The notes under the pieces are model-generated. The model saw nothing but the letters and a program-made list of their open reading frames with translations. It searched no databases and was not told the origin of the DNA. From Deltaproteobacteria bacterium (GTDB lineage: Bacteria; Myxococcota_A; Polyangia; JAAYKL01), in the NCBI GenBank assembly GCA_016936575.1, contig JAFGXQ010000114.1:1-64000 (forward strand): DNA of 64,000 nucleotides. Direction: 5' to 3'. Shown piece by piece: positions 50,309 through 59,601 of this stretch. The position numbers and the translations under genes were made by a program. Each line of letters begins with the position of its first letter. The first letter of the stretch is position 1.

Positions 50309-51802
50309 ATGGAACAATATCCTAACAATTCGCAGCATTGTTTTCCACGTCAGCGAGGTATGCACTGGGTGCGCTGGTGGTTTGCGGCGGCGGTGCTGTT
50401 CTGGTCTGCTTCTGCGGCATCGCAGAATTATGAAGGAAAATGGAATCGCACATTTTTACAGTTTTCTGTGACGGTTCAGAGCTGGGGCGATGACTGCGGT
50501 GTGATGCCCCGTTCATACAGCAGCCGGAAAATCAAGACCACGGAAATTCTGCAGAATAACGGACATCTGTTTTTTTCCACCGGGGGGTTGCGAACCGATC
50601 GATGCAATTCTCCCAATCCGGCGCTGGTAACGCTCGCCACGTCCCGATCGGCGAACATGTGGACCCGCACCTGCGAAACGCCTCAAAGTGCTTCGAAATT
50701 CGAGCGAATTGACTATACATTTGACGGCAACCGAGATGTGCTGACCTATGAAGCGACATCATCTTTTGACTGGACGCTGAACTCGGATCGTTGCAAGGTC
50801 AGCTGGGTTGAAAAGAGGACGTACCAACGGGTTTCCGAGGGTTCTGACGCGGCAGCCGTCGCGGATGGCGGTGCATCCCCGATACTGAAAGTACATGAAG
50901 ACGCGTCGTTTGCAGAGGGAAGCGCGGACGGCAGCCGGGAAGCCGGTTGTGAACCAACGGGTAAGTTGAAGCGGCTGATTATCGTGCCGCAGGATGTGAC
51001 CATCAGCCCCTCGGAACGACTCTGCTTTCAGGTTCGCGGCGTTGATTCTTCCGGGTGCCGATTTGCGGTCAGCCCCGTGTGGTCGGTGTCTCAGAATGGG
51101 GTTGCCCGGAACGACTTGATTGATAATCGCGGCTGCTTTACTGCAGGGGACAATGCCGCCGAAACCGATGGCGTGTATCAAATTGATGCGCGTTTCAAAG
51201 GTGAGAATGTCACCACCACATTGGAAATTTCTTATCCGGATGTGGGAGATTTGGCCCGGGCGCGTTTGGATCTGGATGGCGAAATCGGCGATGAATTGGT
51301 GGATTCCGAGGTGGCCGTATTGGGTTCTCCTGTTTCTCCGCCCGCTCTGGGGTCTGCTTCGTCGGTAGGTATGGACGGATCGAGGAAAAAAGACGCAACG
51401 GACCCGTTGTTGATCACCTTGTTGATAGTTGCGGTCGTGGTGCTGATTGTGCTATTGATTTCAATGGCTTGGCTTCTGAAGAAACAGCGGAATGAAGACC
51501 GGGAGCCCTCGGGAGTCGTTCGAGGTTCAAGTCCCGATTTGTTGTCTCATTCGACTTCGGGAAGCTTGCGCGCGCCCGAGAAAATGTGTCCCACCTGTAA
51601 GGCAAGATTCCCGCTGGATGCCAAATATTGTCCTGCTGACGCCTCTGAGTTGCAGGTGGTGGGGGCGAATTTGCGTTCATCGATTCCACCGCCCAAAGGT
51701 ATGATATGTCCAACATGTAAGCGGGGATATGACATAGGTTCAAAATTTTGCCCCCATGATTCGACTGCGCTGGTGGAATATGAGAAGTGGCGACGGATGT
51801 GA
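50309..51802 (+). CDS. Bitopic membrane protein with cytoplasmic double zinc ribbon
   Basis: This 497-residue protein has a signal peptide (WWFAAAVLFWSASA), a periplasmic beta-rich part with several cysteines (about 40-340; the first half YEGKWNRTFLQFSVTVQSW, the second half Ig/Big-like with VVPQDVTISPSERLCFQVRG-type strands), one membrane helix (LLITLLIVAVVVLIVLLISM, about 366-387) and a cytoplasmic tail holding two zinc ribbons: CPTC near 427 with YCPAD, and CPTC near 467 with FCPHD. I do not recognise a family. It sits 130 bp after the PilB-like ATPase and before the GltJ-like gene. ATG 50360 is an alternative start. Confidence 0.82.
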   Translation: MEQYPNNSQHCFPRQRGMHWVRWWFAAAVLFWSASAASQNYEGKWNRTFLQFSVTVQSWGDDCGVMPRSYSSRKIKTTEILQNNGHLFFSTGGLRTDRCNSPNPALVTLATSRSANMWTRTCETPQSASKFERIDYTFDGNRDVLTYEATSSFDWTLNSDRCKVSWVEKRTYQRVSEGSDAAAVADGGASPILKVHEDASFAEGSADGSREAGCEPTGKLKRLIIVPQDVTISPSERLCFQVRGVDSSGCRFAVSPVWSVSQNGVARNDLIDNRGCFTAGDNAAETDGVYQIDARFKGENVTTTLEISYPDVGDLARARLDLDGEIGDELVDSEVAVLGSPVSPPALGSASSVGMDGSRKKDATDPLLITLLIVAVVVLIVLLISMAWLLKKQRNEDREPSGVVRGSSPDLLSHSTSGSLRAPEKMCPTCKARFPLDAKYCPADASELQVVGANLRSSIPPPKGMICPTCKRGYDIGSKFCPHDSTALVEYEKWRRM

Positions 51803-51937
51803 ATGGCCTTCGAAAAACGGGAAACAGATCCTTCGACCGTGAGTAACGTCTGAACAAATGAGGAGACTGAAAAACCGCGACCGAAGTCGAAGAACGGATT
51901 AATTGTATATTAATTGTAAATAAATAGATTTGACGGC

Positions 51938-51966
51938 TTGATTTGAGAGCATCCTTTAATTAAGAT
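51938..51966 (+). promoter_or_regulatory. Possible promoter of the GltJ-like gene
   Basis: TTGATT (51938-51943) and TAAGAT (51961-51966) are spaced by 17 bp in AT-rich DNA, giving a leader of about 93 bases before the ATG at 52066. The rest of the spacer 51803-52065 has no gene that I can see. Confidence 0.4.
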
Positions 51967-52065
51967 GTGGTTCTGAATTTTGGGGATATCAGGATTCTAC
52001 GTCAATTAAAACACGCAACGAAACGAAGTTCGCTTGCTATTGAGTTAACAACCTGAGGATAAAAT

Positions 52066-54024
52066 ATGAAGATCATTTGTGACAATTGTGGCGCCAAGTA
52101 TTCGATCGCTGATGAAAAGGTAAGAGGGAAAGTTTTCAAAATCCGGTGCAAGAAATGCCAGGAGTCGATTGTTGTCCGTGGTGATGCACAGGAACAGCCT
52201 GAAGCGGCGGAGGCAGCGCAGCCGGTTGATACAGGCGCAGGTGAAGGCGGCGATGTCGAGACACGGGTATTTGATTACTCCGGCTACAAGGGAAATGATC
52301 CGGTTTGGTACGTGGCGGTCGATGGCGGCGAACAGCAAGGCCCATACACAACGGAGCAAATGAAAGAATATCTCCAGGCAGGAAACATTGCACTTGAAAG
52401 CTATGTTTGGCGCGAAGGGTTGGATGATTGGAAGACGGTTAGTGATGTTTCTGAAATATCGGGCGTTCAGGCACATGGCGCGGCGCCGGCGGCAACAGCG
52501 GCAGGGGCAGCGGTGGCGGTTGCCGCGACCACGGCTGACGCTGGGGAAAGTGGCGGTGGGTTGTTTGATTCAGCACCAGCAGCGGGCGATGGCGGCGGGT
52601 TGTTTGATTCGGCTCCGATCGCGGGTGAAAGCAGCGGCGGTGGATTATTTGATTCGGCACCGACTTCAGATGACGGTGGTGGGTTGTTCGGCGGCGGCGG
52701 TGACAGTGCTTCCCCCGGTGATGTTTTTTCTTCGGCTCCGGCCGATACTTCTACCGGCGGTTTGTTCAGCGCAGACCAGAATGCGGCGGCTGCGACCAAG
52801 GACGGAGGCGGACTATTTGACGGTCCGGATGCGGCGGGAACAGGCGGTGATCTGTTTGCGAGCACGGATTCGGGCGACGACGGCGGTGGCATATTTGCCT
52901 CCACTGAAGCGCAAAGCGACAGTCCACGCGTATCTGCAGCGGCGGCCATGACCGGACAGCGGAACGAGAACTCCGTGTTGTTTTCTTTGTCTAATCTTCA
53001 GGCATTGGCTTCTGACAGAGCGGATGCGGGCGGCAGCGCAGCGGATTCGGGTGGCGGCGTTTCGGGTGGTGCGTTCGGTTTGCCCGCCGGCGGCAGTGAA
53101 GCCTCTGGATTAATTGATATTCGCGCGATGGCAAGCTCTCTCGCCGACGAAGCGGAAAAAGCAGACGATGTAGATGACATGCTGTCATTGGGCGGCGGAG
53201 GGTTTGCCTCTACACTGGGTGCACCTGTTTTGACAGCTGCCAAACCCACCGGCATGAGCATGGGAGCGAAAATCGGTATCGGCGCGGGCGCGCTGGTCGC
53301 CGCAGTGATCGCGGTGGTTCTAATCGTGATGTTGGCGCAGAAAGATAAAGATACTGCGGCGCAAGATGAAAAAATTAAATTGTTGATGCAAAAAATAGAA
53401 GAGATGCAGCGTGGCGGTGCAAATGTTGAAGACATTAAAAAGGTTCAAGCCGAGCTGCAAAAAACGAAGAATCAGAAAAAAGCCATTGAGTCCGGTGACG
53501 TTGTCGCAATGAATGGTCAGAATGCTCAGGAAGGCGACGCGCAGAACGAAGCAGCGGATAAAGCTGACAACACAGGTGGAACTAAAAAGAAAGCCACCGG
53601 CGGTTCCGCTGCTCCGGCAGCGAAAAAGTCATCAAGCTCTGACTTGCTTGATGACAAAACCGAGGAGAGTGCCGCCCCGCCTCCCAAGAAGAAGACCAAC
53701 ACATCTGCGTTGGACAGCTTGCTGGGACCCACAAAAACAACCGCACCGAAACCGAAAGCTGCGTCATCGGAGAAGTTGACGCGACAACAGGTGATTTCAG
53801 GAATGAATGCTGTCCGCAGCGCGGTGAATCGCTGCGGCGCGGGAAAATCAGGTACATTTAAAATCAGAGCCAAGATTGATCCAAGCGGTCGTGTTTCAAG
53901 TGCACAAGCTGTGGGGGATTTTGCCGGCACGCCGGCGGGAACCTGTGCCGCCAATGCAGTTAGTCGTGCACGCTTCCCCTCCAGTTCCGCGGCGACAAAC
54001 GTTACATACCCCTTCAAAATCTGA
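52066..54024 (+). CDS. GltJ/AgmX-like zinc-ribbon, GYF and TonB-C envelope protein
   Basis: This 652-residue protein has an N-terminal zinc ribbon of the MJ0042 type (CDNC at 5-8, CKKC at 28-31), a GYF_2 domain (WYVAVDGGEQQGPYTTEQMK to YVWREGLDDWKTV, about 80-125), a disordered Gly/Ala/Ser/Asp region with repeats of GGGLFDSAP type (about 165-290), a membrane helix (KIGIGAGALVAAVIAVVLIV, about 402-421), a charged linker and a C-terminal TonB/TolA-like domain (about 571-652). This is the order of M. xanthus GltJ/AgmX, part of the gliding focal-adhesion machine, where the zinc ribbon and GYF domains contact cytoplasmic regulators. The resemblance is strong in layout; the function here is inferred. 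Confidence 0.85.
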   Translation: MKIICDNCGAKYSIADEKVRGKVFKIRCKKCQESIVVRGDAQEQPEAAEAAQPVDTGAGEGGDVETRVFDYSGYKGNDPVWYVAVDGGEQQGPYTTEQMKEYLQAGNIALESYVWREGLDDWKTVSDVSEISGVQAHGAAPAATAAGAAVAVAATTADAGESGGGLFDSAPAAGDGGGLFDSAPIAGESSGGGLFDSAPTSDDGGGLFGGGGDSASPGDVFSSAPADTSTGGLFSADQNAAAATKDGGGLFDGPDAAGTGGDLFASTDSGDDGGGIFASTEAQSDSPRVSAAAAMTGQRNENSVLFSLSNLQALASDRADAGGSAADSGGGVSGGAFGLPAGGSEASGLIDIRAMASSLADEAEKADDVDDMLSLGGGGFASTLGAPVLTAAKPTGMSMGAKIGIGAGALVAAVIAVVLIVMLAQKDKDTAAQDEKIKLLMQKIEEMQRGGANVEDIKKVQAELQKTKNQKKAIESGDVVAMNGQNAQEGDAQNEAADKADNTGGTKKKATGGSAAPAAKKSSSSDLLDDKTEESAAPPPKKKTNTSALDSLLGPTKTTAPKPKAASSEKLTRQQVISGMNAVRSAVNRCGAGKSGTFKIRAKIDPSGRVSSAQAVGDFAGTPAGTCAANAVSRARFPSSSAATNVTYPFKI

Positions 54025-54057
54025 TTTCTGTTTAACTTTTTTCCTAACCACGTGTTG

Positions 54058-55518
54058 TTATTTTTCGAGATACTCGAGTGCGGTCAGCACCATGAAACCG
54101 GTACCCCCTTTGGGGCACGCAAATGAAGAGGTGGTGGCTCGTGCGGGACCGGCGATATCAAAATGCACCCAGTTGGCAGAAGACGTGAATTTTTGCAGAA
54201 AAAGGGCCGCAGAAATTGTTCCACCAAATCTTCCGCCGCTGTTTTTCAGATCAGCGACATCACTTCTCAGTTCAGATTCCAACTCTGTGGCGAGGGGCAA
54301 CGGCCAGATGTATTCTCCATTTTTTTCTGCGATATCCATCCATTTGCCGAGAAGGGGTTTGTTTGAACTGAATACGGCGCCTCTCTTTCGACCCAATGCA
54401 ATGGATGATGCCCCGGTCAGTGTGGCGAAATCGATGATTTCGTTGAAGTTTCGGTTTTCTGTGTAAGCCAGTGTGTCAGCCAGCAGAAGTCTGCCTTCCG
54501 CATCGGTGTTGGTAATTTCAACCGTACGTCCGCTATAGCTTGTAAATATATCACCCGGGCGCATGGCATTTTTACCAATGGCATTTTCCGCGAGCGGAAT
54601 ATATGCAGTGACATGGTGAGGTGAGTTCAGGTCAGCAAGTGCGGCTACTACAGATAATACCACCGCTGCACCGGCCATGTCGGTTTTCATATTGGTCATG
54701 TATTCCGCAGGTTTCAGGTCGAGTCCGCCCGAGTCAAATACTACTCCTTTGCCGATGAGAGCGATGGTACGCGAACCGTGCGGTTTAATTTTTGAAGGTA
54801 CATATTTCAGTTCCAACAGTGCCGGTGACTGGTTCGATCCCTGACCCACGGCATTGATCAGTCCGAAACCTTTCTGGGTAAGTGTGGTGCCTGATATAAC
54901 TTTGCATTGAAGCGACGAGGCTTTCGCCGTTTTTTGGGTGAGAGAAATAAATTCGGTCACGCCCAATCGGTTGGCAGGTTCATTCACCAGATCCCTGCAG
55001 CGACAAACGGCATCCGCGCGTATAGTGGCTCGTCTAACCATTTTGGTTCCAACGGCATGAGATGCGGCGCGAGCAATAACACCCACCTTTACCTGGGAGA
55101 CACAAATGGGAACAGGGTTGGTTTTGTATTTGTGGAATCGATATACGCCGAACGTGACGCCTTCCACACAGTATGAGATATGCGATTCCATCAATGTATC
55201 GAGAAATATGCTTACCGTTTTTATTTTTTTATTAATAGCGATGGTGATGCTTTTTGCAATCGCGTCCCGCCAAGTATTGGCCGACGGACGCTTTCCAAGG
55301 CCGGCAACGATAAGGGTCTGCTCAGGTTTGGGGAGGACCGTAAGTATTTCGCCGATCTTGCCTGTGAACTGATGATGCGCGGCGGTTTGCGACAGCAGTT
55401 GCTCAAATTGGCTATTAAAAGCTGTAAACGCGATGTTTTTCGCATTTTCGATAAAAGGAAGAATGATAAGTTGAGATTTGCATTCTGTATGATTTTGTTT
55501 TGTGTAGAGTCGTTTCAT
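54058..55518 (-). CDS. pepA: Leucyl aminopeptidase (M17)
   Basis: This cytosolic two-zinc aminopeptidase removes N-terminal residues from peptides. I chose the ATG at 55518 (486 residues, a normal M17 length) behind CGGAGC; an open extension to 55689 has no family resemblance. The catalytic part has GKGVVFDSGGLDLKP (metal Lys and Asp), MKTDMAGAAVV and the M17 signature NTDAEGRLLLAD, then DFATLTGAS. The N-terminal half is the less conserved macro-like domain. It converges with the GltJ-like gene, 33 bp away. Confidence 0.95.
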   Translation of the reverse strand: MKRLYTKQNHTECKSQLIILPFIENAKNIAFTAFNSQFEQLLSQTAAHHQFTGKIGEILTVLPKPEQTLIVAGLGKRPSANTWRDAIAKSITIAINKKIKTVSIFLDTLMESHISYCVEGVTFGVYRFHKYKTNPVPICVSQVKVGVIARAASHAVGTKMVRRATIRADAVCRCRDLVNEPANRLGVTEFISLTQKTAKASSLQCKVISGTTLTQKGFGLINAVGQGSNQSPALLELKYVPSKIKPHGSRTIALIGKGVVFDSGGLDLKPAEYMTNMKTDMAGAAVVLSVVAALADLNSPHHVTAYIPLAENAIGKNAMRPGDIFTSYSGRTVEITNTDAEGRLLLADTLAYTENRNFNEIIDFATLTGASSIALGRKRGAVFSSNKPLLGKWMDIAEKNGEYIWPLPLATELESELRSDVADLKNSGGRFGGTISAALFLQKFTSSANWVHFDIAGPARATTSSFACPKGGTGFMVLTALEYLEK

Positions 55519-55809
55519 ATCTGCTCCGTTGTCTGCGTGAAAGAGATAGCGTTCGTTGTTACACAATAACATCGAATTGATTTCTTCCAAGTTTCTGTGT
55601 CCCATTGCATCGGCCGAAAACGGCCTGTCATCGATGATTATTTCTATTCTTTGTTTGACTTTAGCCGTTTTGAGCCAGGCACGAATCAACCGTATTTCAA
55701 CCTTTCTTCAATAAAAACGGAGCGTTGAACAAAACGTGACTTTTGGCATGTGGTTCGCACAATGTGCCGGGTAGTGGGCACACAGGATTTTCGCAGAAAG
55801 GAATACATT

Positions 55810-56013
55810 TTGGATTCAGTAAAGCAATCAGAAATCGCCCCGTCACACAGATCGAAAATATATAAAATATTTTCTATCGTTGAGCTGCCGGGAAAAGAAA
55901 AAAATTTGTGGATTGATATTGGTGTAGGACGTCTGAACCGCGATGAATCGATTACGTGCAGGCTGAACTGCCTGCCGCTAAACGGCGTGATTCAGATTCG
56001 TCCCAGGCAGTAG
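55810..56013 (+). CDS. Small conserved cytosolic protein
   Basis: This 67-residue protein probably begins at a TTG (55810) behind AAAGGA; the longer frame from 55750 is less likely. The body KIYKIFSIVELPGKEKNLW, then IGVGRLNRDESITCRL and LPLNGVIQIR, matches a small-protein pattern I recall from related genomes, of the type W-x-x-I-G-x-A-x-x-N-R-D-x-S-x-x-x-x-L-x-x-x-P-x-N-G-x-x-x-I-R. The role is unknown. It is 61 bp upstream of comEA on the same strand. Confidence 0.68.
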   Translation: MDSVKQSEIAPSHRSKIYKIFSIVELPGKEKNLWIDIGVGRLNRDESITCRLNCLPLNGVIQIRPRQ

Positions 56014-56074
56014 CGGTCAATTCAACCAAAACATTCGATAACAAGCCGAAGAAACGGCGAAGGAGGAAAGTGAA

Positions 56075-56413
56075 ATGAAAGATGTTAGAAAAGTATGGTT
56101 TCAATTGCTAATTGCAGTGACGGTATTCAGCGCTTCGGCTCTGGCCTATGCCGCAGACACCACCAACACCCATTCGGATTCCCCGATGGTGAACGTGAAT
56201 AGTGCCAGCGAAGCGGAGCTCGCGTTTTTGCCGGGTGTGGGACCGTCGACAGCAAAGCGAATTGTTGCTTATCGGGCAAAGCAGCCGTTCCAACAGGAGC
56301 AACACCTGATGCGCGTGAAAGGTATCGGAAGAAAAACATTTCTAAAACTGAAACCGTTTATCTGCGTAAAAGGGGCGACCACCGCGACGAAAAAGATAAA
56401 AATATCAAAATAA
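56075..56413 (+). CDS. comEA: ComEA-like helix-hairpin-helix protein
   Basis: This 112-residue secreted protein has a Sec signal peptide (LIAVTVFSASALAYA) and a helix-hairpin-helix pair (VNVNSASEAELAFLPGVGPS then KRIVAYRAKQPFQQEQHLMR, VKGIGRKTFLKLKPFI). ComEA-type proteins bind DNA in the periplasm and pull it in during transformation together with type IV pili. The presence of a full pil cluster in the window fits such a role. A strong GAAGGAGG precedes the start. A tail of basic residues follows the second hairpin. Confidence 0.9.
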   Translation: MKDVRKVWFQLLIAVTVFSASALAYAADTTNTHSDSPMVNVNSASEAELAFLPGVGPSTAKRIVAYRAKQPFQQEQHLMRVKGIGRKTFLKLKPFICVKGATTATKKIKISK

Positions 56414-56462
56414 ACGTCAGACCATTTTGGCCGGAACCCGTGAATGTATTTGGAATCCGTTG

Positions 56463-58880
56463 TTATAGTTTCGCGTTTGGTCGGAACAGTTGAAGTAGTG
56501 CGGTCAATTCTTCGGTAAGCTCTTCCATTTTGTTCAATTCAATATATGCGGGAGTGTAGGTGGGATCGAGTTCAATAGTATCGTTGAAGTATCGAACAGC
56601 ACCTCGCTCATTTCCCTGTCTTTGAGACTCTACACCGTAGCTGAATGTGACTTCTGCGTCTTCCACTTTGCTTTTATATAGATCAACGGTGTAGGCAACC
56701 GCTTTAAACAGGAAGTTCCCTCCGCGGCGAAGGTTGATACGTATGATTGCTTTTTGCACTTCCCACGATTCAGACATGCCTCCAGCGCGTCCGGCGGATT
56801 TGATCATTGCTGTTAGATAGCGATCTGCGTCTCCTCGTTCTCCCAGTGCACTCATCGCTACGGCTTTAATTTCTGCCATTTCAGCGGTCCATATTCCGGC
56901 CTGGCCTATTGCACTGTCGACGCTTTCAATGATTTCAATCGCATTTCCGGTGTCTTTTTTCTGGTCAAGGATCAGCATTTTTATTGCCGGGTGGTCTTGA
57001 GTACCGTCATCTTCACCGTATTTTTGCAGTAACGCGGAAGCTTGTTTTTTCTGATTCAATGCAATTAGTCCATGATATTGGAGCGCAACGGCTTCTGGAT
57101 AATTGCTGTTTTGGGTGAGATCGATGACTTTCTGATATTGTTCCATTCGAAGATATGCTTCAGCAATGGCGGTTATCAATGGACCGGTTTCGTAATTATT
57201 GGCGGCGATCTCATTTAATTCCTTGAGTGCCGCAGCGTATCCCTTGGTTTTCCATGTGACCAGTGTTTTGTCTACTTGTGTTTGAATGAGTCCCGGACCT
57301 TTGGGCAGGCGGCGTACAAGTTCAGTCAGTGTTTCCGGAGAATAATTATCTTTCATCAGCCGCAGACTTAACGGTATGACGCAGGAATCGGTGCTGTTAC
57401 CGAACAGATGAAACAATTTGTGCAGCCGGTTGTTGTGCCAGTGGCCGATGGCATCGGCACAATCGGTTAGCCCTCCCGCCGTCATTGCCGATGTAATCGC
57501 GTCGATACCGTCTTTATCACCCGTGCGACGAATGAGATCATACATTTCCAGCGCAGGTGTCTGCAATCGTTTGCTGAGTGTTTTAGGAACGGTTTTTTTC
57601 GCTTCTTCCGAATCGCCTTTACGTACAGCGAGCAGCCATTTCAACTCGCTCAAGTCGTAGTCCACCTGGCCGGTGAGTGCAGAAATGGCTTTTTCGGCTT
57701 CGGCAACATTGTACAAGGAGAGATAGGCTCGCGCCCGAAGATCATGAATTTCAAAAGGGGGGGTTTCACCGGCAGAGGCCAATGCATCCAGCGCAGCCCG
57801 CGGACCGCGTTCCTCCATAATAGCCTTGCCGTACCAAGCCAATATATTGAGATGTTCACTATCATCAAGCATGGGTTTGAATATCTCAATGGCTTGTTTA
57901 TAATTTCCCAGTTCAGACTGAATTCGACCTTCCATGAAGCTGGAGTAGATCTGTAATTTTTTCGGAGCGGTTTTCACTTGTTCGCGTAAATCCTTTTGCA
58001 CCGAAACCAGCTCCTGTAACTCCGCCGCAGAAAGGGGGTCCTTATTCCATCCGGGTAGACGTACCAGCAGCGAAGTGAGCGCCCCGAAAAGATTTCCGGT
58101 AGATGCGGTCAGCAGCTCTGCGCTGTATGTGGCAATGGATAAGTTGTCATTTCGCGAGATTCCAACTTCAATCAATGTGTACAGGGGAGGGAGATATTCG
58201 GGGAACCGTTCCCGAAGTTCCGTCAGTTTTTTCACTCCTGAATCGGTGTTGTGCTGGGCCAATTTCAGCCAGGCGTCTGCCAGATGAATGCGGGGTTCGG
58301 TGTCGTGTGCCGTAAGTCCGTCGTTGATTGCAGATTGCGCTGTTTTTAGGTCACCGGCGAAAATCAGCCTGACCGCATTGGCGGCCATGCCGATACTGCT
58401 TGTGTCATCTTCAATGGCATCGAATGCATCATCGGCTTGCTTGATAAGAGTTTTATCTTCTCCGAAGAGACGCGCGACAAGCATGGTATTCCAGGCGAAT
58501 GCAGCCTGAACATTCAGGCGGTCACTGTATTTCTCAGACATGGTGCGGAGGACTCGATTACTCTCCAGCAACACCTGAACATGTGCGGATTCTTCGCCTA
58601 TAAAAGAGTCTTTTACGCGTTGTTCCACGTTTTTGCTGACCAGAATATCGTTCGTGAAAAATCCGACAACCGCCAGAACAATGACTGCGGTGATGACCGC
58701 GAGCGGCCAGCGAATTTTGTTCCAGATTCGTATGGATGTAGGAACCGCCAGAACCGGAATACTGGTTCTGCCGGGCTGAAGCATTGACGAACGCGAGTCA
58801 ACGTTGCGTATGAAGGAAGGGGTGTCGTCTCTATCGCGTTTCCCTTTCCATTTTTGGTCGTTACCGGTGTCCTTTACCAT
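56463..58880 (-). CDS. Large membrane-anchored TPR protein
   Basis: This 805-residue protein has a basic cytoplasmic N-terminus (about 1-57), one membrane helix (RWPLAVITAVIVLAVVGFFT, about 58-77) and a long, irregular TPR solenoid outside the cytoplasm (AESATAYSAEL-like units such as LADAWLKLAQHNTDSGVKKL, GRIQSELGNYKQAIEIFKPM, AEAYLRMEQYQKVIDLTQNS, RQGNERGAVRYFNDTIELDP). It probably serves as a scaffold in envelope assembly. Its gene follows the small periplasmic TPR gene by 33 bp, so the two may act together. Confidence 0.85.
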   Translation of the reverse strand: MVKDTGNDQKWKGKRDRDDTPSFIRNVDSRSSMLQPGRTSIPVLAVPTSIRIWNKIRWPLAVITAVIVLAVVGFFTNDILVSKNVEQRVKDSFIGEESAHVQVLLESNRVLRTMSEKYSDRLNVQAAFAWNTMLVARLFGEDKTLIKQADDAFDAIEDDTSSIGMAANAVRLIFAGDLKTAQSAINDGLTAHDTEPRIHLADAWLKLAQHNTDSGVKKLTELRERFPEYLPPLYTLIEVGISRNDNLSIATYSAELLTASTGNLFGALTSLLVRLPGWNKDPLSAAELQELVSVQKDLREQVKTAPKKLQIYSSFMEGRIQSELGNYKQAIEIFKPMLDDSEHLNILAWYGKAIMEERGPRAALDALASAGETPPFEIHDLRARAYLSLYNVAEAEKAISALTGQVDYDLSELKWLLAVRKGDSEEAKKTVPKTLSKRLQTPALEMYDLIRRTGDKDGIDAITSAMTAGGLTDCADAIGHWHNNRLHKLFHLFGNSTDSCVIPLSLRLMKDNYSPETLTELVRRLPKGPGLIQTQVDKTLVTWKTKGYAAALKELNEIAANNYETGPLITAIAEAYLRMEQYQKVIDLTQNSNYPEAVALQYHGLIALNQKKQASALLQKYGEDDGTQDHPAIKMLILDQKKDTGNAIEIIESVDSAIGQAGIWTAEMAEIKAVAMSALGERGDADRYLTAMIKSAGRAGGMSESWEVQKAIIRINLRRGGNFLFKAVAYTVDLYKSKVEDAEVTFSYGVESQRQGNERGAVRYFNDTIELDPTYTPAYIELNKMEELTEELTALLQLFRPNAKL

Positions 58881-58913
58881 ATTACCCTGATTTCTTCCCG
58901 TTGGAGCGTGGTG

Positions 58914-59465
58914 CTATTGCGATTCAGTGCTTTGAGCGATTCGGTCTTTCACAATCTGATATTTCTGTTTCTGCGCTTCCCAGTTCTCCATCGCAATGAT
59001 TCGTGCGTCAGCGATGGCAACAAAAGCGCTCTGGCTGGGAAGAGAATTCGCGTAGGATTTGTAATCTGACCAAGCATACTTGGCTTTGTCGATGTTGCCG
59101 GCTGTCTCCCATGTCAATGCGATTACATATAAGGCTTTGGCGTGAATGACTGAATTATCCACACCGGCCACAGTGACTGCAGAGGCAAGCATCGAAGTAG
59201 CTTCCTGGTAGCGTTTTTCGGCTTTCAACGTACAACCGATGAAATAATATGCATCTGCTCTACCCGGATCGGCGCTTTTGGCTTTTTGATATTCCGTCAA
59301 TGCCCCGGCAAAGTCCTTTGCCACATATTTTGCGTGACCCATGGCAAGAAGCCCTTCGTAGGTGTAGTTACCGGTGGTCTGCCCGGAACCGGATGTGTTG
59401 GATTGGGCAAACGCGCCAAATGCAATGAAAAATATCAGTGCGAATACAAATAAAGAACGAGTCAT
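58914..59465 (-). CDS. Periplasmic TPR protein
   Basis: This 183-residue protein has a Sec signal peptide (RSLFVFALIFFIAFGAFAQ) without a lipobox, then TPR units: YEGLLAMGHAKYVAKDFAGA, LTEYQKAKSADPGRADAYYF, LKAEKRYQEATSMLASAVTV and ALTWETAGNIDKAKYAWSDY. The ATG at 59465 follows GTGGAGGAG. It lies just upstream of the large TPR gene, in the same direction. Function is unknown; the pairing suggests a periplasmic scaffold. Confidence 0.85.
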   Translation of the reverse strand: MTRSLFVFALIFFIAFGAFAQSNTSGSGQTTGNYTYEGLLAMGHAKYVAKDFAGALTEYQKAKSADPGRADAYYFIGCTLKAEKRYQEATSMLASAVTVAGVDNSVIHAKALYVIALTWETAGNIDKAKYAWSDYKSYANSLPSQSAFVAIADARIIAMENWEAQKQKYQIVKDRIAQSTESQ

Positions 59466-59582
59466 GGCTCCTCCACAATTGAATAAGTTTGGTTTACGCC
59501 GATGCCTTATTAGCAAGTGAAATATTACAAGCCATCTTATACGATAATATACTACATATAAACCTGAAATCGGTCATTGCGT

Positions 59583-59601
59583 CATTATTTCAAAAATAAT
59601 G
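59583..59601. promoter_or_regulatory. AT-rich palindrome, possible operator
   Basis: CATTATTT (59583-59590) and AAATAATG (59594-59601) form an 8-bp perfect dyad around CAA, in a strongly AT-rich divergent spacer (59510-59640) between a minus-strand TPR gene and the plus-strand DUF1015 gene. The form and place suit a regulator-binding site for one or both genes. Confidence 0.35.

Noticed and set aside
51520-51545. tRNA T-arm-like GGTTCAAGTCCC
   Set aside because: It is inside a coding sequence and no acceptor stem or other arms surround it.
52136-52951. Alternative frames over the GltJ-like repeats
   Set aside because: Pro/Arg-rich shadows of Gly-rich coding DNA; no start signals.
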